Assembly: GCA_963965975.1 (NCBI GenBank) | Contig: OZ014417.1 | Span: 4,507,821-4,571,820, forward strand | DNA from: Xestospongia bergquistia | Taxonomy: Eukaryota > Porifera > Demospongiae > Haplosclerida > Petrosiidae | Direction: 5' to 3' | DNA: 64,000 nt | Shown: positions 12,201 to 24,718 of the stretch, piece by piece | Layout of the letters: each line of letters opens with the position of its first letter | Position numbering within the stretch: position 1 is the first letter of the stretch | Notes under the pieces: model-generated | Databases searched by the model: none | What the model saw: only the letters and a program-made list of their open reading frames with translations | Told to the model about the DNA's origin: nothing | Program-made: the position numbers and the translations under genes

Positions 12201-14599
12201 TAAAAAACCCTCCAAGTTTGATCTCTTGTTTGAGGAAAATACTCTGGATGCTAAGCGAATGTGGCAATATTGTGAAGTTTGGTCCAGAAGTATTGAAATT
12301 GTGTATAAAGCTAAAAGTGGCAAACAAATACTCACTAGAGTCTATTTCCCATATGATCCTCATGTAAGCTAATGATAATATTCTGTTTCACATAATTATT
12401 GTATATAGAAACATTTGAATGAAAATGAAAAAGATACAATTCTGTTACAAATCAAAAGGAACACTCCACAGGAAAAGTTATCTGATTTGCTACAATGGAC
12501 AGAAGCCATAAGAAATGCTCACGAGTGGAAGGTTAAAGATACCTTTAACTTTCTGACTATAATAAATCATATTTCATTAATATAGAGAAAGATCAAGAGA
12601 TCATGGAAAACACGTTGGCTTCTGTATGCTTCGTAAGTTTAGTTAATGATAGAATTAATGATAACAGTGATTATTTCATTAGAACTATCAGACACTTCCT
12701 TTTGTTCTGGTTAACAATATTTCTAAATTTGATGGTCTTATTTGGTCTACAAGCTCCATCCAAGTAAGATGTGTAATATCATTGTACTACTTTGTTCAAA
12801 TAATTATGTTTTAGTAATAACGATACATTTATTATCACAATATTATAGGACATTACAATGCTAATATGAAGTATGTATAATAAACTATATATTTGGTATT
12901 TATCTAGTACTGATGACAACAGAGTATGTATTGATAATACTTGCAACAGTACCCGTCCCCTTTATTTTCAACCAGTATTACAACCTACTACACCAATATG
13001 GTATTATCCTGCTCTGTATACTTTTGGTATTGTTCATGTAATTCTGGCTGTATGGATGGTGCTGCAGTACTATTCAAAACATTGGATTAATATTCGATTT
13101 GAAATTTTGATCATTAAGAAGTACATGTAAGTGTTTCTGTTATTGTGTCAATCAATTAAAGTGTCTTCATCTTATAGTCTATAACTCTAGCATAAATCAT
13201 GTAATATCATAACCGCTCACACATTGTAAATGACTATAATATCAGCATATATAACACAAATTATTTAAAAGCAATCAAAGTCATAATCATGTACTATATT
13301 TGTTAGGTATGACATCAAGAAAGGATTACTTCGAAGAAAACACATATATCGTTTTATTCAGCTCCTTAACAAAATCTTTTGCTGTGGAAAGATTCGAGCA
13401 AATCATCCACAACCTGAGAAATATTTCCAGATTTTCTTCTTGAGTTTTGAGCCTCTCTATCGTATATTCTTTACTTTGTGCTCACTTTTGAGTCTTTTCT
13501 CAAGTGGCTACTTCTACTGTGGTTGTATGATTTATCTATTTCTTCGTAATCAGGTATTGTTATATGTTCTTAGAGCTGTAAGGAATAGTGGTAAGCTATA
13601 AGATTATCTTGTTGTCATTGATATATTTGTCTTTAGCACTCCAGCTACTCACAGTGTTTGTTTTGGGTCTTGTTGTAATGTATATTTACGCTGTCATCAG
13701 TTTTGCTCTTATTCAAAATTATTTTAACACTGAGAAGGATTTATTCTGTGAGACTGCATTTCAATGTTTTATTACCATCACTAGACTAGGTCTATTGGAT
13801 ACACTTGGAAATGTAAGCTACCCCCCTTTAATGTTTGTTTTTTCTAGCTACTCTTTATATTAGGGGATCAGTATACGACCATCATCAGACTATCCACCAA
13901 ATTTTATAGTAGTTGGATGGCGCACACTATATGATGTCATTTTCTTTATTGTGGTGACTACATTAGGATTGAATATTGTTATTGCTATACTAGTGGACCG
14001 ATTTTCTGATCTGAGACAAGAACAAGTAAGTCTACTGATAGTCTGCATATCACTGACTTTGTTTTGAGTATAAAGGAGTAGGTATTCAGACTAGCTTAAT
14101 ATTACTTTGTAATGACACTGATTTTACAGGACAAAATAGATGACGACAATCAAAGCAAATGCTTGATTTGTAGCATCAAAAAAGATGTTTTTGAGAGACA
14201 TGGCTTGGTAAATATATTATATGGTAATAATTAGATGTCACTACTTAATCTGTAGGACTTTCATAAACATTGGCAAACAGAACATAATGTTTGGAATTAT
14301 ATTCATTTTGTGTTGTATTTGGATACTGTTCATCCTAATGATCATAATGCTCTAGAGAAACATGTCTATGAACAGGTATATATAACAATTGAATGTATAT
14401 TGAGTTATATACTGTAATAGATACCATATAAAGGCAGTCCTGGCTCAATTGATTTCTTTCCTTTATTTAAAGCAAAAGTTCTGTCTAATTCACAAGTGAG
14501 TAAATTATTTTAATATAATTATTGGTTTGAATTACATCATTAGTTAACTTACTTTGTTGCTATATCATTTCTATTATTTTTGTTTAGGAAGCTGACTAA
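283..14599 (+). CDS. IP3-receptor-like intracellular calcium channel, divergent pore
   Basis: Dozens of short exons join into one protein of roughly 2,200-2,500 residues (not counted exactly), nearer the usual length of an IP3 receptor (about 2,700) than of a ryanodine receptor (about 5,000). I saw no SPRY domain. The start MATPVYDGDTILFYC matches the family's N-terminus. MIR repeats follow at 1.8-3.6 kb, RIH/RIH-associated helical regions at 3.8-12.5 kb, then a C-terminal channel domain at 12.6-14.1 kb with about five or six membrane segments. The end carries the family's CxxC...Hx4H zinc site (CLIC at about 14.16 kb, then HWQTEH and NVWNYIHF). Stop TAA is at 14597-14599. The pore loop lacks the standard GGGVGD filter and the IP3-contact residues are only partly kept (see findings). 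The likely role is Ca2+ release in the ER membrane. Ligand and ion selectivity cannot be assumed. Confidence 0.85.
7467..7713. mobile_element. MITE with 59-base terminal inverted repeats
   Basis: This 247-base element sits in an intron of the IP3-receptor-like gene, between exons ending near 7400 and starting at 7847. The left arm 7467-7525 and right arm 7655-7713 are reverse complements with about two or three mismatches. Each arm carries the motif GTGACCTGA twice, so the element holds four copies in mirrored pairs. There is no transposase. Its ends run into AT-rich flanks, so the target-site duplication (possibly TA) is unclear. This is a non-autonomous DNA transposon or a simple foldback element. 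Confidence 0.75.
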
Positions 14600-15818
14600 C
14601 ATGATTTTGATATTTGCAATAGAAATTGATATAATAATTAAACAATAGATATAGTGAAATAGTTTTTTACTGTTTTTATCATATTCTCTATTAAGTCTTA
14701 ATGGCACTACATGAGTGAGGTAGCTTCATGATAGGTTTTAGATATGAGTTTTTTTATACTAATTTTTACTACTGATGCTTTAAATACTTAATCTTTTATT
14801 ACTTCAACATTTTCATCAAAATTATTTTTTTGGTTCTGTACAAAGCCACACCAATTTTTCATCATCTCATAACTTTTTGAATTTATCTCAGTGAAAGTAA
14901 AGCTATAAATTTAACACTATGTGATAAATATATATATTTACTAGTCCTAGGTCACTGTAGTGGGATGTACTAATCATAGAACAAATATCTAGTTTGATAG
15001 AGACTTATGAAATTACTTTGAGTAGGGGCTTTTTATATCTTACTGACCATTATATCTGTTACTGAGTAAACCATTATATTAGGTTGAATTTTGTAAAGTT
15101 ATAATTATATTGATCAATTGCTTGATAAAATTCCTGAACAAGGGATAGGGTATTACTACAGTGGTGAACCTACTTCATACCATTTGACATGTGACACCAG
15201 AAGTAGGAAGATTACTGAGGACAGCAAGATGATTATTATAATAATTTCATTAACAGTCAAACTATATATAGGTCCTACTATAAATTGCAATATGGAATTT
15301 GGTATTTGAAGCAGATCATGACCCGAAAGAGTTACCTAGATCTTTTCTTTTATGTATTCCACTTGACCATTAGACTCCACTGTAGATGTACATGTACTGT
15401 CTAGCTGTTGTCTACAACAGATTTTTATCTCCCTTACAACTAGCTATATAATGGGTCAAGTTCACCAAGTTCAAGAGCATTTTGATCAATAACATTACAT
15501 GTAACTTTTAGAACACTGTCATTATATTCATACAATAATTACTTAGCTCAATAACACAAGTTTATGACTATAAATATTACACAATTTCATAAAGATAATG
15601 TGTTTAATATTAATAAATTACTTTGCATAACTGAATCAATTGCGATAAAAATGGATAAAAAATAAGAGAGAGATGATAGTTCTAACATGAGATAGTGTAC
15701 CAGTAAAGGTTTCTTATTCTATTTTGTCTATTCATATCTGGTTGTTGCTGGAATAAAACAAGTCAACATCAAGACATCATCAAAGATATGAACTTGACTT
15801 ACTTTTCATTAAAATTAT
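14600..15818. other. Intergenic spacer, no gene seen
   Basis: This is AT-rich sequence between the stop of the IP3-receptor-like gene and the stop of the Ku80-like fragment on the other strand. It must contain both 3' UTRs. Open frames are short and show no family signature. I see no repeat or RNA gene. Confidence 0.5.
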
Positions 15819-16850
15819 CTACGTCTTCCTATTAATCAATTTGTTGTAATCACCAAGTGGATCAACAGTTCCAACCTAAAACAACCAACACAGTCACATG
15901 ATAAGTCATGTGATAGTCACATACTTCTTCATCTCCTCTAGCAATACAGAAGTCTGTTTTATCTTTAACTTTTATGTTTTGCAAGTGGAGCTTCAACATT
16001 AAGGTTAAAATGTAAACTAAATTAACAACAGACAGATGGAGTAAAATGTAACCATTTAGATTTGGCACTAAGCCTCTGATCATAGGCGGCTGCAGGCCTG
16101 GGCATACATGGGCAATGACTGGGTTGACTCGACCAAGCAATTCTAAATAATGTCCCGAACAGTCCTTCTAATCAAGCTGGTACCAAATATTTCCTTGGAT
16201 CGAGTATTCAGTAGAGAGATTGTGTTTTTCACGTATTTGACATTAATAAGCGTGACCACGCCCTAATATTGACCACACCCCTTTCCTGCCCAGGTGGAGT
16301 TACAGTTCTGTAGCCGCCTATGCCTCTGACACACTACTCACTGGTTTCTCCTCAATTTGGGTTAGTGTTATGTTCTATAAAGAAGTATAGTGGGTGGAAA
16401 TTTAATAAATTAATATAAATACATTAACTGTTAGTAACTAGGACAATGTGCCATAATGGTATCACTAGGATACTTGAAGCAAAACTGATGCAATAATGAC
16501 AGCATAAAATCATAACATTACTATCATTAATCTTTCTAAAACTATGTCTGTCGGTGGCAATGGTTCATCTGGATTCATAGCACTATTCTCAGTACACTAC
16601 AATACATTATAATAAGATACTCTGTGTTCCTCAACATGCTTACTTGAAATTCTCTGAACAATGGATTACTAAGATATTTTGGATCAAAATCTTCAACAAT
16701 ATATTTGATTATACAAGTACATGTACATATATTTGACATGCTTACCTTAATGTCATTATTGTTATTAGGTTGTCAACTGCCTTGATTTGACCCTCTCATG
16801 CAAATAATAGAGTCACATCATGTGACTATCACATGATATACCAATAAGCT
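15819..16850 (-). pseudogene. Ku80 (XRCC5)-like 3' exons, probably a truncated copy
   Basis: Minus-strand exons match the end of the Ku80 core and linker in order. EGQIKAVDNLITIMTL (about 16.8 kb) matches the human AVDALIDSMSL region. FDPKYLSNPLFREFQ (about 16.66 kb) matches the IPNPRFQRLFQ region. NPDEPLPPTDIV (about 16.57 kb) matches the HPREPLPP region, and VGTVDPLGDYNKLINRKT* ends the frame at 15819. The VWA and most of the beta-barrel core are missing: under 800 bases separate these exons from ACOX3 and nothing there reads as Ku80. The C-terminal DNA-PKcs-binding part is also absent. The AVDNLI and FDPKY exons do not join in phase with the splice sites I can see. A hAT-like MITE lies in an intron. 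This fits a partial duplicate or relic; a real gene with exons I failed to find is less likely. Confidence 0.5.
16081..16322. mobile_element. hAT-like MITE, 242 bases
   Basis: The terminal inverted repeats CATAGGCGGCTGCAG (16081-16095) and the reverse complement of 16308-16322 match at 14 of 15 positions. Immediately outside, CCTCTGAT on the left and CCTCTGAC on the right give a near-perfect 8-base target duplication, typical of hAT insertions. The element has no coding capacity. It lies in an intron of the Ku80-like fragment. Confidence 0.75.
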
Positions 16851-17569
16851 GGTAATTGATATAGAAAGAGACACTAATAAATTATAATTAATACCCAATT
16901 AGTAATAATCACAAGTGACTGCATCCACCTTACAATCAGGTTGATACAAAGAACTGAGCACAAAGATGTGGGCTAACATTACTCCTAAAGACACATCATA
17001 CAATGGCTACAATATCATCTCATAAAGAGAGCATGAATGCATGATTAATAGCTTACAGGCCTACAGTGGCAGGCCATATGATAAGAGCAACAGAGAGAGA
17101 GAGAGGAGGTTGATCAACAACAAAAGGAACACTGACAATACCCTCTTGACAGAGTTAGCACAGGTACTTGTACAGATAAGTTAATATATATATGTTGCTT
17201 CATCTAAAGAAGCATAAGGTTATGACATCATACACATCAATATTACTTTATCCTTACAAGTAAACCCCAGAAATGAGAAACATTTAAAAGATTACAGCTT
17301 CATAACGTCTTCATCTTTCGAAGACACTGCAATAAGCAACTTACCATATATACATCATGTACATGTAAGTGATAGTTATGACAATGATGAACATCCTGTG
17401 AACAACTATAACAGGATTAGCTGAGAACTGACTGATGCCCAATAACTTCTATGTAGCTCTGAGTTGCATTCCTTACAAGCATCAGCTCAATAGCAGTCGA
17501 TATGTGTCATGTCTAAACTCAGCCCACTTGGTAGACGCCTTATTTGCATAATAATAAGTAGCAGTAAAG
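16851..17569. other. Spacer upstream of ACOX3
   Basis: This stretch lies between the Ku80-like exons and the ACOX3 start codon. It holds a short GA run near 17093-17108 and scattered short open frames. I looked on the minus strand for upstream Ku80 exons and found none that could be aligned with confidence. It probably contains the ACOX3 promoter. Confidence 0.4.
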
Positions 17570-20500
17570 ATGGCTTCCAATGATTTGGATTGGTATCGTC
17601 GCAAAGCTGTCTTCAGCGTTGATGAAATGCAAGACTTTTTGTTTGGGAGGGAGTTATTAGCCTTCAAACAAAAGGTAGTCATTATTAGTACTGTAGACTC
17701 TGATCAGAAAGTCATCTTTTCAGTATATAATGTCCATATATTATATTGAAGGAATAATTCAAAAGAGGATTAATCTTAGTTAAACACAGCCTCCTCTGTA
17801 CTAAACAAAAAGGGTTACATCTCAAATTGATGAGTCATGCAGATTCTGACCTTAGTTTGCATGTATCAATTGAAATTGTAACTGTGTGACCTTTGCTTGA
17901 CCTTTCTCAAAGAGGATGATTTAGCTTGATAAACCATCTGATGCCTTGATATCTGTCACTAGAATGTGAAAATATCAACATTTGATGAGTGCAAAGTTGT
18001 ATGATTTGTAGTACTCTTTCAAACCATGTTAACATGTAGTAAAATATTACCTCTGTCACCACCTGCTTTTTATCAAAGGTAAATAAAGCTTAAGAATAGA
18101 GGAAACATAAAGAAGCACAGTTATGGTCGCTTGCTAGCAGTATTATGGAAAACGAGCAGGAATATGATTAACAATTTTGTGATGAGTAGAGTTATATAGT
18201 TTGCTTATATAAACAACATACAAGACTATAATATGTTCTTGTATCCAGTTTACTGTCACTACAATAAAATCCCAAATTGAACATTTATAATTATTACCTT
18301 ATTACTTCTAGGGCTATTCTAAAAATAACCACATATACTTAATTACAATTGTTTTAAAGCATTGTTCTTTGCATTGTTCTAGGTATGGGCTACTATTGGC
18401 AATGATCCTCTGTTTAATGTACCAACTAAAGAGCTGAGTCTTGATGAAGAGAGAGAACTACAATATAAACGTGTAAAACGACTAGTGGAATACAAAATCC
18501 TTACTGATGATGCAATGATGGAAAATCCTAGCTTATTGTCAGCATTAAATTCAGCCCTTGCAATGTATGATGTGGCAGTATTGGTTGTGGGATCATTAAA
18601 CACAGGGGTACATGTCCTATTAACATTATGTACTTTTAGCTACATTGTATTGATAGGTATTTGGCGATGCTATAAGAGGTCTGGGTACAGACAAGCACTT
18701 TCATTATTATGAAGATGCTATTAATCTTAAGTTATTTGGTTGTTTTGCACTCACGGAACTATCTCATGGAAGTGACACCAAACGCATGCGTACAACAGCA
18801 ACTTATGATGCTACAACTGAGGTACACTAAGCTCATATATTTGTATAAATATGTATATCACATTGTTATTAAAAAATAGGAGTTCATATTGGATACTCCA
18901 GATATTGAAGCCATAAAGTGTTGGTCTGGTAATCTAGGTAAATGTGCTACTCATGCTGTTGTGTATGCTCAGTTATATACTCCTGATGGTATTTGTCATG
19001 GTCTTCATGCTTTTGTTGTTCCAATTCGAGAACCTCAAACTCTTCGTACTTACCCCGGCATCACTGTAGGTGACATGGGAAGGAAGATTGGACAAAATGG
19101 TATTGCAAATGGGTCAGTTATGTTCATACTTAGATTGTGTGGTTTTGTTTATATTACTGTATGGTTGGTAATTTTCACGGGTCTATAATTTTCGTGGTTT
19201 TTATATAGAGTTAAGGTAATTGTTAAAGTTAATACCTTCTATTGATGGAGGTGTGTTTTTTACACAAATGGTGACTTCTGAATGACATTGTACAAGTGTC
19301 TCAAGCCTAAAGATGAGCATCAAGGGATTAGAAGCAAGCCTATTGATACAAAAATTTAAAATTGCTAAACATACAGTATTTAGAAGTATGATTAGGTTAT
19401 ACTTATGACATGTTGTAATGCTAATGTGATCAACCTTACATGTATAGCATGTGCCATGTGTTGTTTAACCACATAGACACAGTCTGGCTTCAACAAAAAG
19501 TGAAGAATAGATGTAATTATTTTAGGCTTTTTAGCTTGTTAATATGCTGTTAATAACTAGCAATAACCACAATTAATCACTTCCTATCATATGACAGTCA
19601 GAGCTTCCTTCAGCAAGTAAATCAACTCTGAATGGCAGACTGTTTTTTGCTCATGGGGTGTGGCCTGCTAGGGATAAGACTAATCCTATCTATTACCTTC
19701 TTATACATTAATGTAACATAAAGATATACACAGTATTTAAGCTACAAGTGAACAATGTATATTTTAGTCAACATCAAGTAATATTATGTCAGCCCTTCAT
19801 AATAGGTTTATGATGTTCCATAAGTATCATATTCCAAGGGACAATTTACTCAATCGCTCAGTAGATGTGACACCAGATGGGAAGTATGTGTCATCACATA
19901 AGGTACAACTAACAAATAAACAATTTTTGTTACTGCCTACTAAGGTTGTTTTACCTTAAGTTGTTTATCTTAAAATATCTACCTATTACATTATAGTCCA
20001 ACAATACGTAAATTAAAATTTATGTGACACCTAGAAACTGTGGTTGACATGACCTCTTATGATCTTTCACTATTAAATCAATACTACTATAAAGCTTCTA
20101 AAAAATTAGCCTCTAGTTTCAAAAACAAAGAATTATTTCAAGAAGTGTCTGTACAACGTCTCTATAAATTTGCCATTGTTATAGTTGTTATTATTTTATA
20201 GTAAGACTCTACTTTGGTGAATTTCACAATTTTAATAAGCAAGCAAATATCTTATAGCAAACATGAGCTTTAGGATATGAGCTGTGTCATGTTAAATATT
20301 GTTTTTAAAATTTTCTGTGGTCTGTCTCATATGTAGAACTACCAGTTGTGTTTTTAGTATGATTTTTCCATTAAAAATAACTTACTATCATGACAGACAT
20401 CAATACTGACCTTCAATCAGTTTTTTAAATGATGATCCCCCTAATTTTGTTATTATTAAGTGATAAATATTCTAATTTATCTAATATAGGAAAATCTAAT

Positions 20501-23500
20501 ATGCCAAAATCTTTAAAACTTTATAGTACAACAGTTGATGTTTGAATAGAATGATCGGTGCGGTACAGTACTCTAAATCACAGGCTAATCAAATGGTTGT
20601 TATTTATATATTTACCAAAATGTATACAATCATTAAGTTCTGTAGTGATTAATTCATAGAGATGACCTAGGGATAAATCAGCTTTTGTTAAAATTGATTT
20701 TCAGACTTATTTAAGTGCTTACTTTTCATTATTGTTTTTCATCGCTAGTAAAGCATCTAACTTGTCAAAATAGATTACTAAAGTATAAAACTAGTAAGTA
20801 AGTAAACAGTTTAATTGTTCTTTCTTCTTTTTGAGTCTACTAGACTAGCATAAAATGTGTCATGTTGTTTGCTTTTAAGATAGGGGAAGACTCAGGAATC
20901 ACTAAAGAATTTCTATCTACCTTTGAATAAGGATTTCCAATTTCTTTGTATTACACTGATTGATGTAATCCTGAAAGTCTTCTCTTAAATAGAGACTATA
21001 TTATTTGTTAGAAGAAAATGTATTGTCTTTATTTATAGAATGCTAGTGAGCGTCATGGAACTGCATTGGGTGCTCTCTCAGGAGGACGGGTAGGAATATC
21101 AGCAATTGGAACCGACAATATGATATTAGCTCTCACTATTGCTATAAGGTGTTGCCATGAGTTGATTGCTTGATACTAGATGTTACATAATATACAAGTC
21201 AATATATTATTGTAGGATAGATTTTTATGTTTGAATCATTTCAGATATTCAGCTGTTCGCAAACAGTTTGGACCTTGTTCTGATGTTGAAGTTCCTGTTT
21301 TAGAATATCAATTACAGGTAAACAAAGGATGTTGATTTAAACATGATCACGTATTCTCTGTGTATAACAAGAATTTAATACCATATGTAGCAGTTCAGTG
21401 CTGCAATTTGACTTACAAAAGTAATTTACTCAACCCAAAATTTTAAACCTGTTATATGGTGTATTGGTGCATAAGTAATAGTTAAATAGTGCCCGTGGTA
21501 AATTTGGTACACTCACTATGTTGACTACTAAGGTTAGGTAACTAATATAGTTATCAATACTAATTCACTCAAACAATTTAGTCATATAAAGAATAATTAT
21601 GCATTACAATGTGATGATGTGCTGTAATGCTATAACAATGTTATGAGCTCTTTTTTTCACAGCAATATCGTCTTTTTCCTTATCTTGCATCCTGCTATTG
21701 TTTTGTTATTTTTAATAACTGGCTATTTGGCCATTTTCGTGATTTTATCATTGCTAAGATTATAGGAGATAAAAGTGAAAGACAGGTTTGTTAACACATT
21801 GGGAATTGATCAGTATAGTTTTTATCATCATGATAGGCAGAGCTTAGTCGAGAGATTCATGCTGTCTCTTGTTGTACTAAATCTTTTATTGGGTTTGTGG
21901 CAAGGGATTGCATCCAAGAATGCAGAGAAGCTTGTGGTGGCCATGGCTATCTATCAGGTCAGGCAACTTTGTTGTTTATTCTCTCTAATGTACATAGTTT
22001 AGTTTACTGAATTGTTTTGGTTGGTTGTTTTACTACTACCATTAGCGAGTTTATTGCATCTTCATATAACAGTAGGAAAGATAATAGTTGTATAAAAGCC
22101 TTGTCATTCATCTCAGTATTGACAGGACTTGTTTTCTGCCCCTTAGTTTCTCGCCTGGGAGAGCTTCATGATAATCATGAGCCCAATTTGACATATGAGG
22201 GTGATAACAATGTTCTTCTTCAACAAACAGCAAATTATTTGTTGGGATGGCTCAGTCAAGTAAATGCAGGTAATTCATTAACAACATTGTTGTACACTAA
22301 TATGTAAACACTTTGTAAAACAAGATTATAATTGACAAAAATCATCCTATAATTGTGCACATGCCAAGCATGATATGAAAGTATGGATTCTGTGTACTAC
22401 TAATACAAATTGATGTTTATATTGAACTACTCTTTTAAGAAAAAATAACATTTATTATTTGTTTTTTATTTAAAGTAAATGTTATTTTTTAATTAGATTT
22501 GTTAATTTTATTGTTTGTTAATAGCATAGAATTGGTTTAGTATTACTATTTTTAGACAAAGGAAATAAATAGATGGTTATGTCATAATGAGAGAACTTAC
22601 AAAAACAAATTCATTGCATAGTATTGAGAGATTCTGATCAATTAATGGTGAGATATCTGGCCCATCCCTACATATGCATCACTGCCATGTACCTAATATA
22701 TTTATGTTGTAGGTTTACTGATACAGCACTGTAAGTATTAATTACAAAGTTTTTTACCTAACATTCTTTCTTATAAATGTAGGTGAACCAATGTCATCTC
22801 CAATGAGTACAATTAACATATTTAGTAATTTTTATGAAATTCGTGCAAGAACTTTGCCTAATGTAACAAAGCTGACACTAAAAGGTTAGGAGGTTGCTAC
22901 AAAAAGTTGCATAACACTTCTTTTGTTGACATCATATAAAAGCTATGCTTAGTTATTGTGATATGTCTTTCTTTACTAAGAAAGATAAATGTTTAATTCT
23001 AAGAACATCTACTTGATACTAGAAAATTGACACTCAAATATTGATGCTTACTATTTGTATATTATATATAGATGCTTTGTCAAGCTATGAGTGGTTAGTT
23101 TGTTACTTACTAATTGAGAGTGGTAAGAAGTTAGAGAAAGAGCAGCAACATGAAAAGGTATTGCTAGTATGATATCTTTGTAATGTAATAATTATTATTT
23201 GATAGAATGATTTTTGGTGTCGTGCAAATAGTCAGGTCTATTATTGTCACACATTGGGACTAGCATTCATTGAGGTCTGTCAGAATACATAATATGAACA
23301 ATACTATTTATACTAGTAGTAATTAACATGATCTATTTGCTTTTCAGTATGTAATCTTGAAGACGTTTTTGGAAGCACTTGAAGCCATTTCTGTTAATTC
23401 ACCATTGTATCATATCTTAGAGCAACTTGGTACACTATTTGGATTATGGAGCCTCCAAAAACACATACCATCTCTGTTTCAAGGTAAGAAGAGTATCTTC

Positions 23501-24718
23501 ATTACCATGCTTAAGGAAATTTACAAAGGACTCCGAATTGCCAAATATGAATCTTTGTAATCAATAATATAAATAACTATTAATGTTTATTTTAATAATT
23601 TACCACTCAATATAAGTGGGTGAGTTTGATGTTCTCAATAACATGAAACTATCATTCTTCTTAAGTTTTTTATGATGAATTTTTGTTACAATATTACTTC
23701 TGTCTGTAATATAGGTCATTATTTCACTCAATCTCATCATGTCCAACTTCTTAGAGATAATATTCTTCAACTTTGTCATGATGTAAGTATTAATTAAAGC
23801 ACTGTTCCAAGTGTTCAATGGTATATATTGGATAAGGGGTGTGGTTACATAGTACAGTTGGCACAACATAGCATACACAGCACTGTCCATGGCTGTTACA
23901 CCCACACATCATACCATAAGTAAGTCATAATGTGTTAGAGGTAGTGTATGAGGCAAAAATTGTAATATTAATTGGAATTCCAAATGTTTAATACATTATG
24001 ATGATGTAATAAAGGTCACTATAAGATATAGAAGATCACTATAAGATCACTTGTATAGCATAATGGAATGTAGGATCAAACAAGACTGTTCTACTCATAG
24101 CAACAGTTACGTGACTGGATATGTTTACTTAGATGGAAATAAATTAAATTACTATTCTCTTGGATACAAATGATATTTGTATCCAGGAAGTTTATACTCC
24201 TTCTTCTTCCTTCCTGTCTTTCTCTCATTATGTACTCTTTGATTATATGTACAAGAACCAGGTTGATACCATCAATTGTACTCTTGATATACATTAAATT
24301 CATGTTGATGTATATGGTGTTCCTTTTTTATCTTTTAGTTGAAAAATCAATCGGTGTCTCTGGTTGATGTTATTGCACCTCCTGATCATATTGTTCGTTC
24401 ACCTCTAGGTCAAAGTGATGGAAAAGTGAGTGTCTTACCAAGAAAATCATTAAAATGTACAAGAATATGAAAGACATGCACCTGATTACATTACATACTT
24501 CATTTTTTGAGCCTTAATTTTCCTTAGCATATTAGTTTTCACATTCCTAGGATGGAATATAATCATTACAATTTTGGCAGGTATATGAGCACTTGTATGA
24601 AGCAATGAGAAGTCAACCTGGTGCAATGGAGAGAGCACCTTGGTGGAGGGAGGTAGTAGAACCACCTATTGTTGGTAGTAAAAGTGACTTAATTGTGAAC
24701 CCGAAATCTAAATTGTAG
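17570..24718 (+). CDS. ACOX3: Peroxisomal acyl-CoA oxidase, ACOX3-like
   Basis: The exons join into a full acyl-CoA oxidase. It starts [20 protein letters not shown]. The FAD-binding region is [18 protein letters not shown] (about 18.75 kb), followed by [14 protein letters not shown] and [15 protein letters not shown]. Later come [12 protein letters not shown] (about 21.93 kb) and [19 protein letters not shown] (about 22.2 kb), whose Glu in YEGDN is the expected catalytic base. The helical C-terminal domain ends [13 protein letters not shown], and the last residues are SKL, a perfect PTS1 peroxisomal signal (stop 24716-24718). The enzyme oxidises acyl-CoA to trans-2-enoyl-CoA with release of H2O2. 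ACOX3 relatives favour branched-chain substrates, but substrate range cannot be read here. Domain order and ending are as in human ACOX3. No break was seen. Confidence 0.92.
24161..24185. repeat. Perfect 11-base inverted repeat in an ACOX3 intron
   Basis: TGGATACAAAT at 24161-24171 and its exact reverse complement at 24175-24185 are separated by GAT. They lie in an intron near the 3' end of ACOX3. No function is evident. Confidence 0.6.

Noticed and set aside
283-14599. Ryanodine receptor as the identity of the large channel
   Set aside because: The gene is far too short and I found no SPRY or RyR repeats; MIR layout, length and the C-terminal CxxC...Hx4H end fit the IP3-receptor side better.
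15862-16140. Minus-strand open frame of 92 residues
   Set aside because: It runs across a MITE end, an intron and two Ku80-like exons in one reading; only the parts near 15.93-15.99 kb are exon-like, so the whole frame is not a gene.
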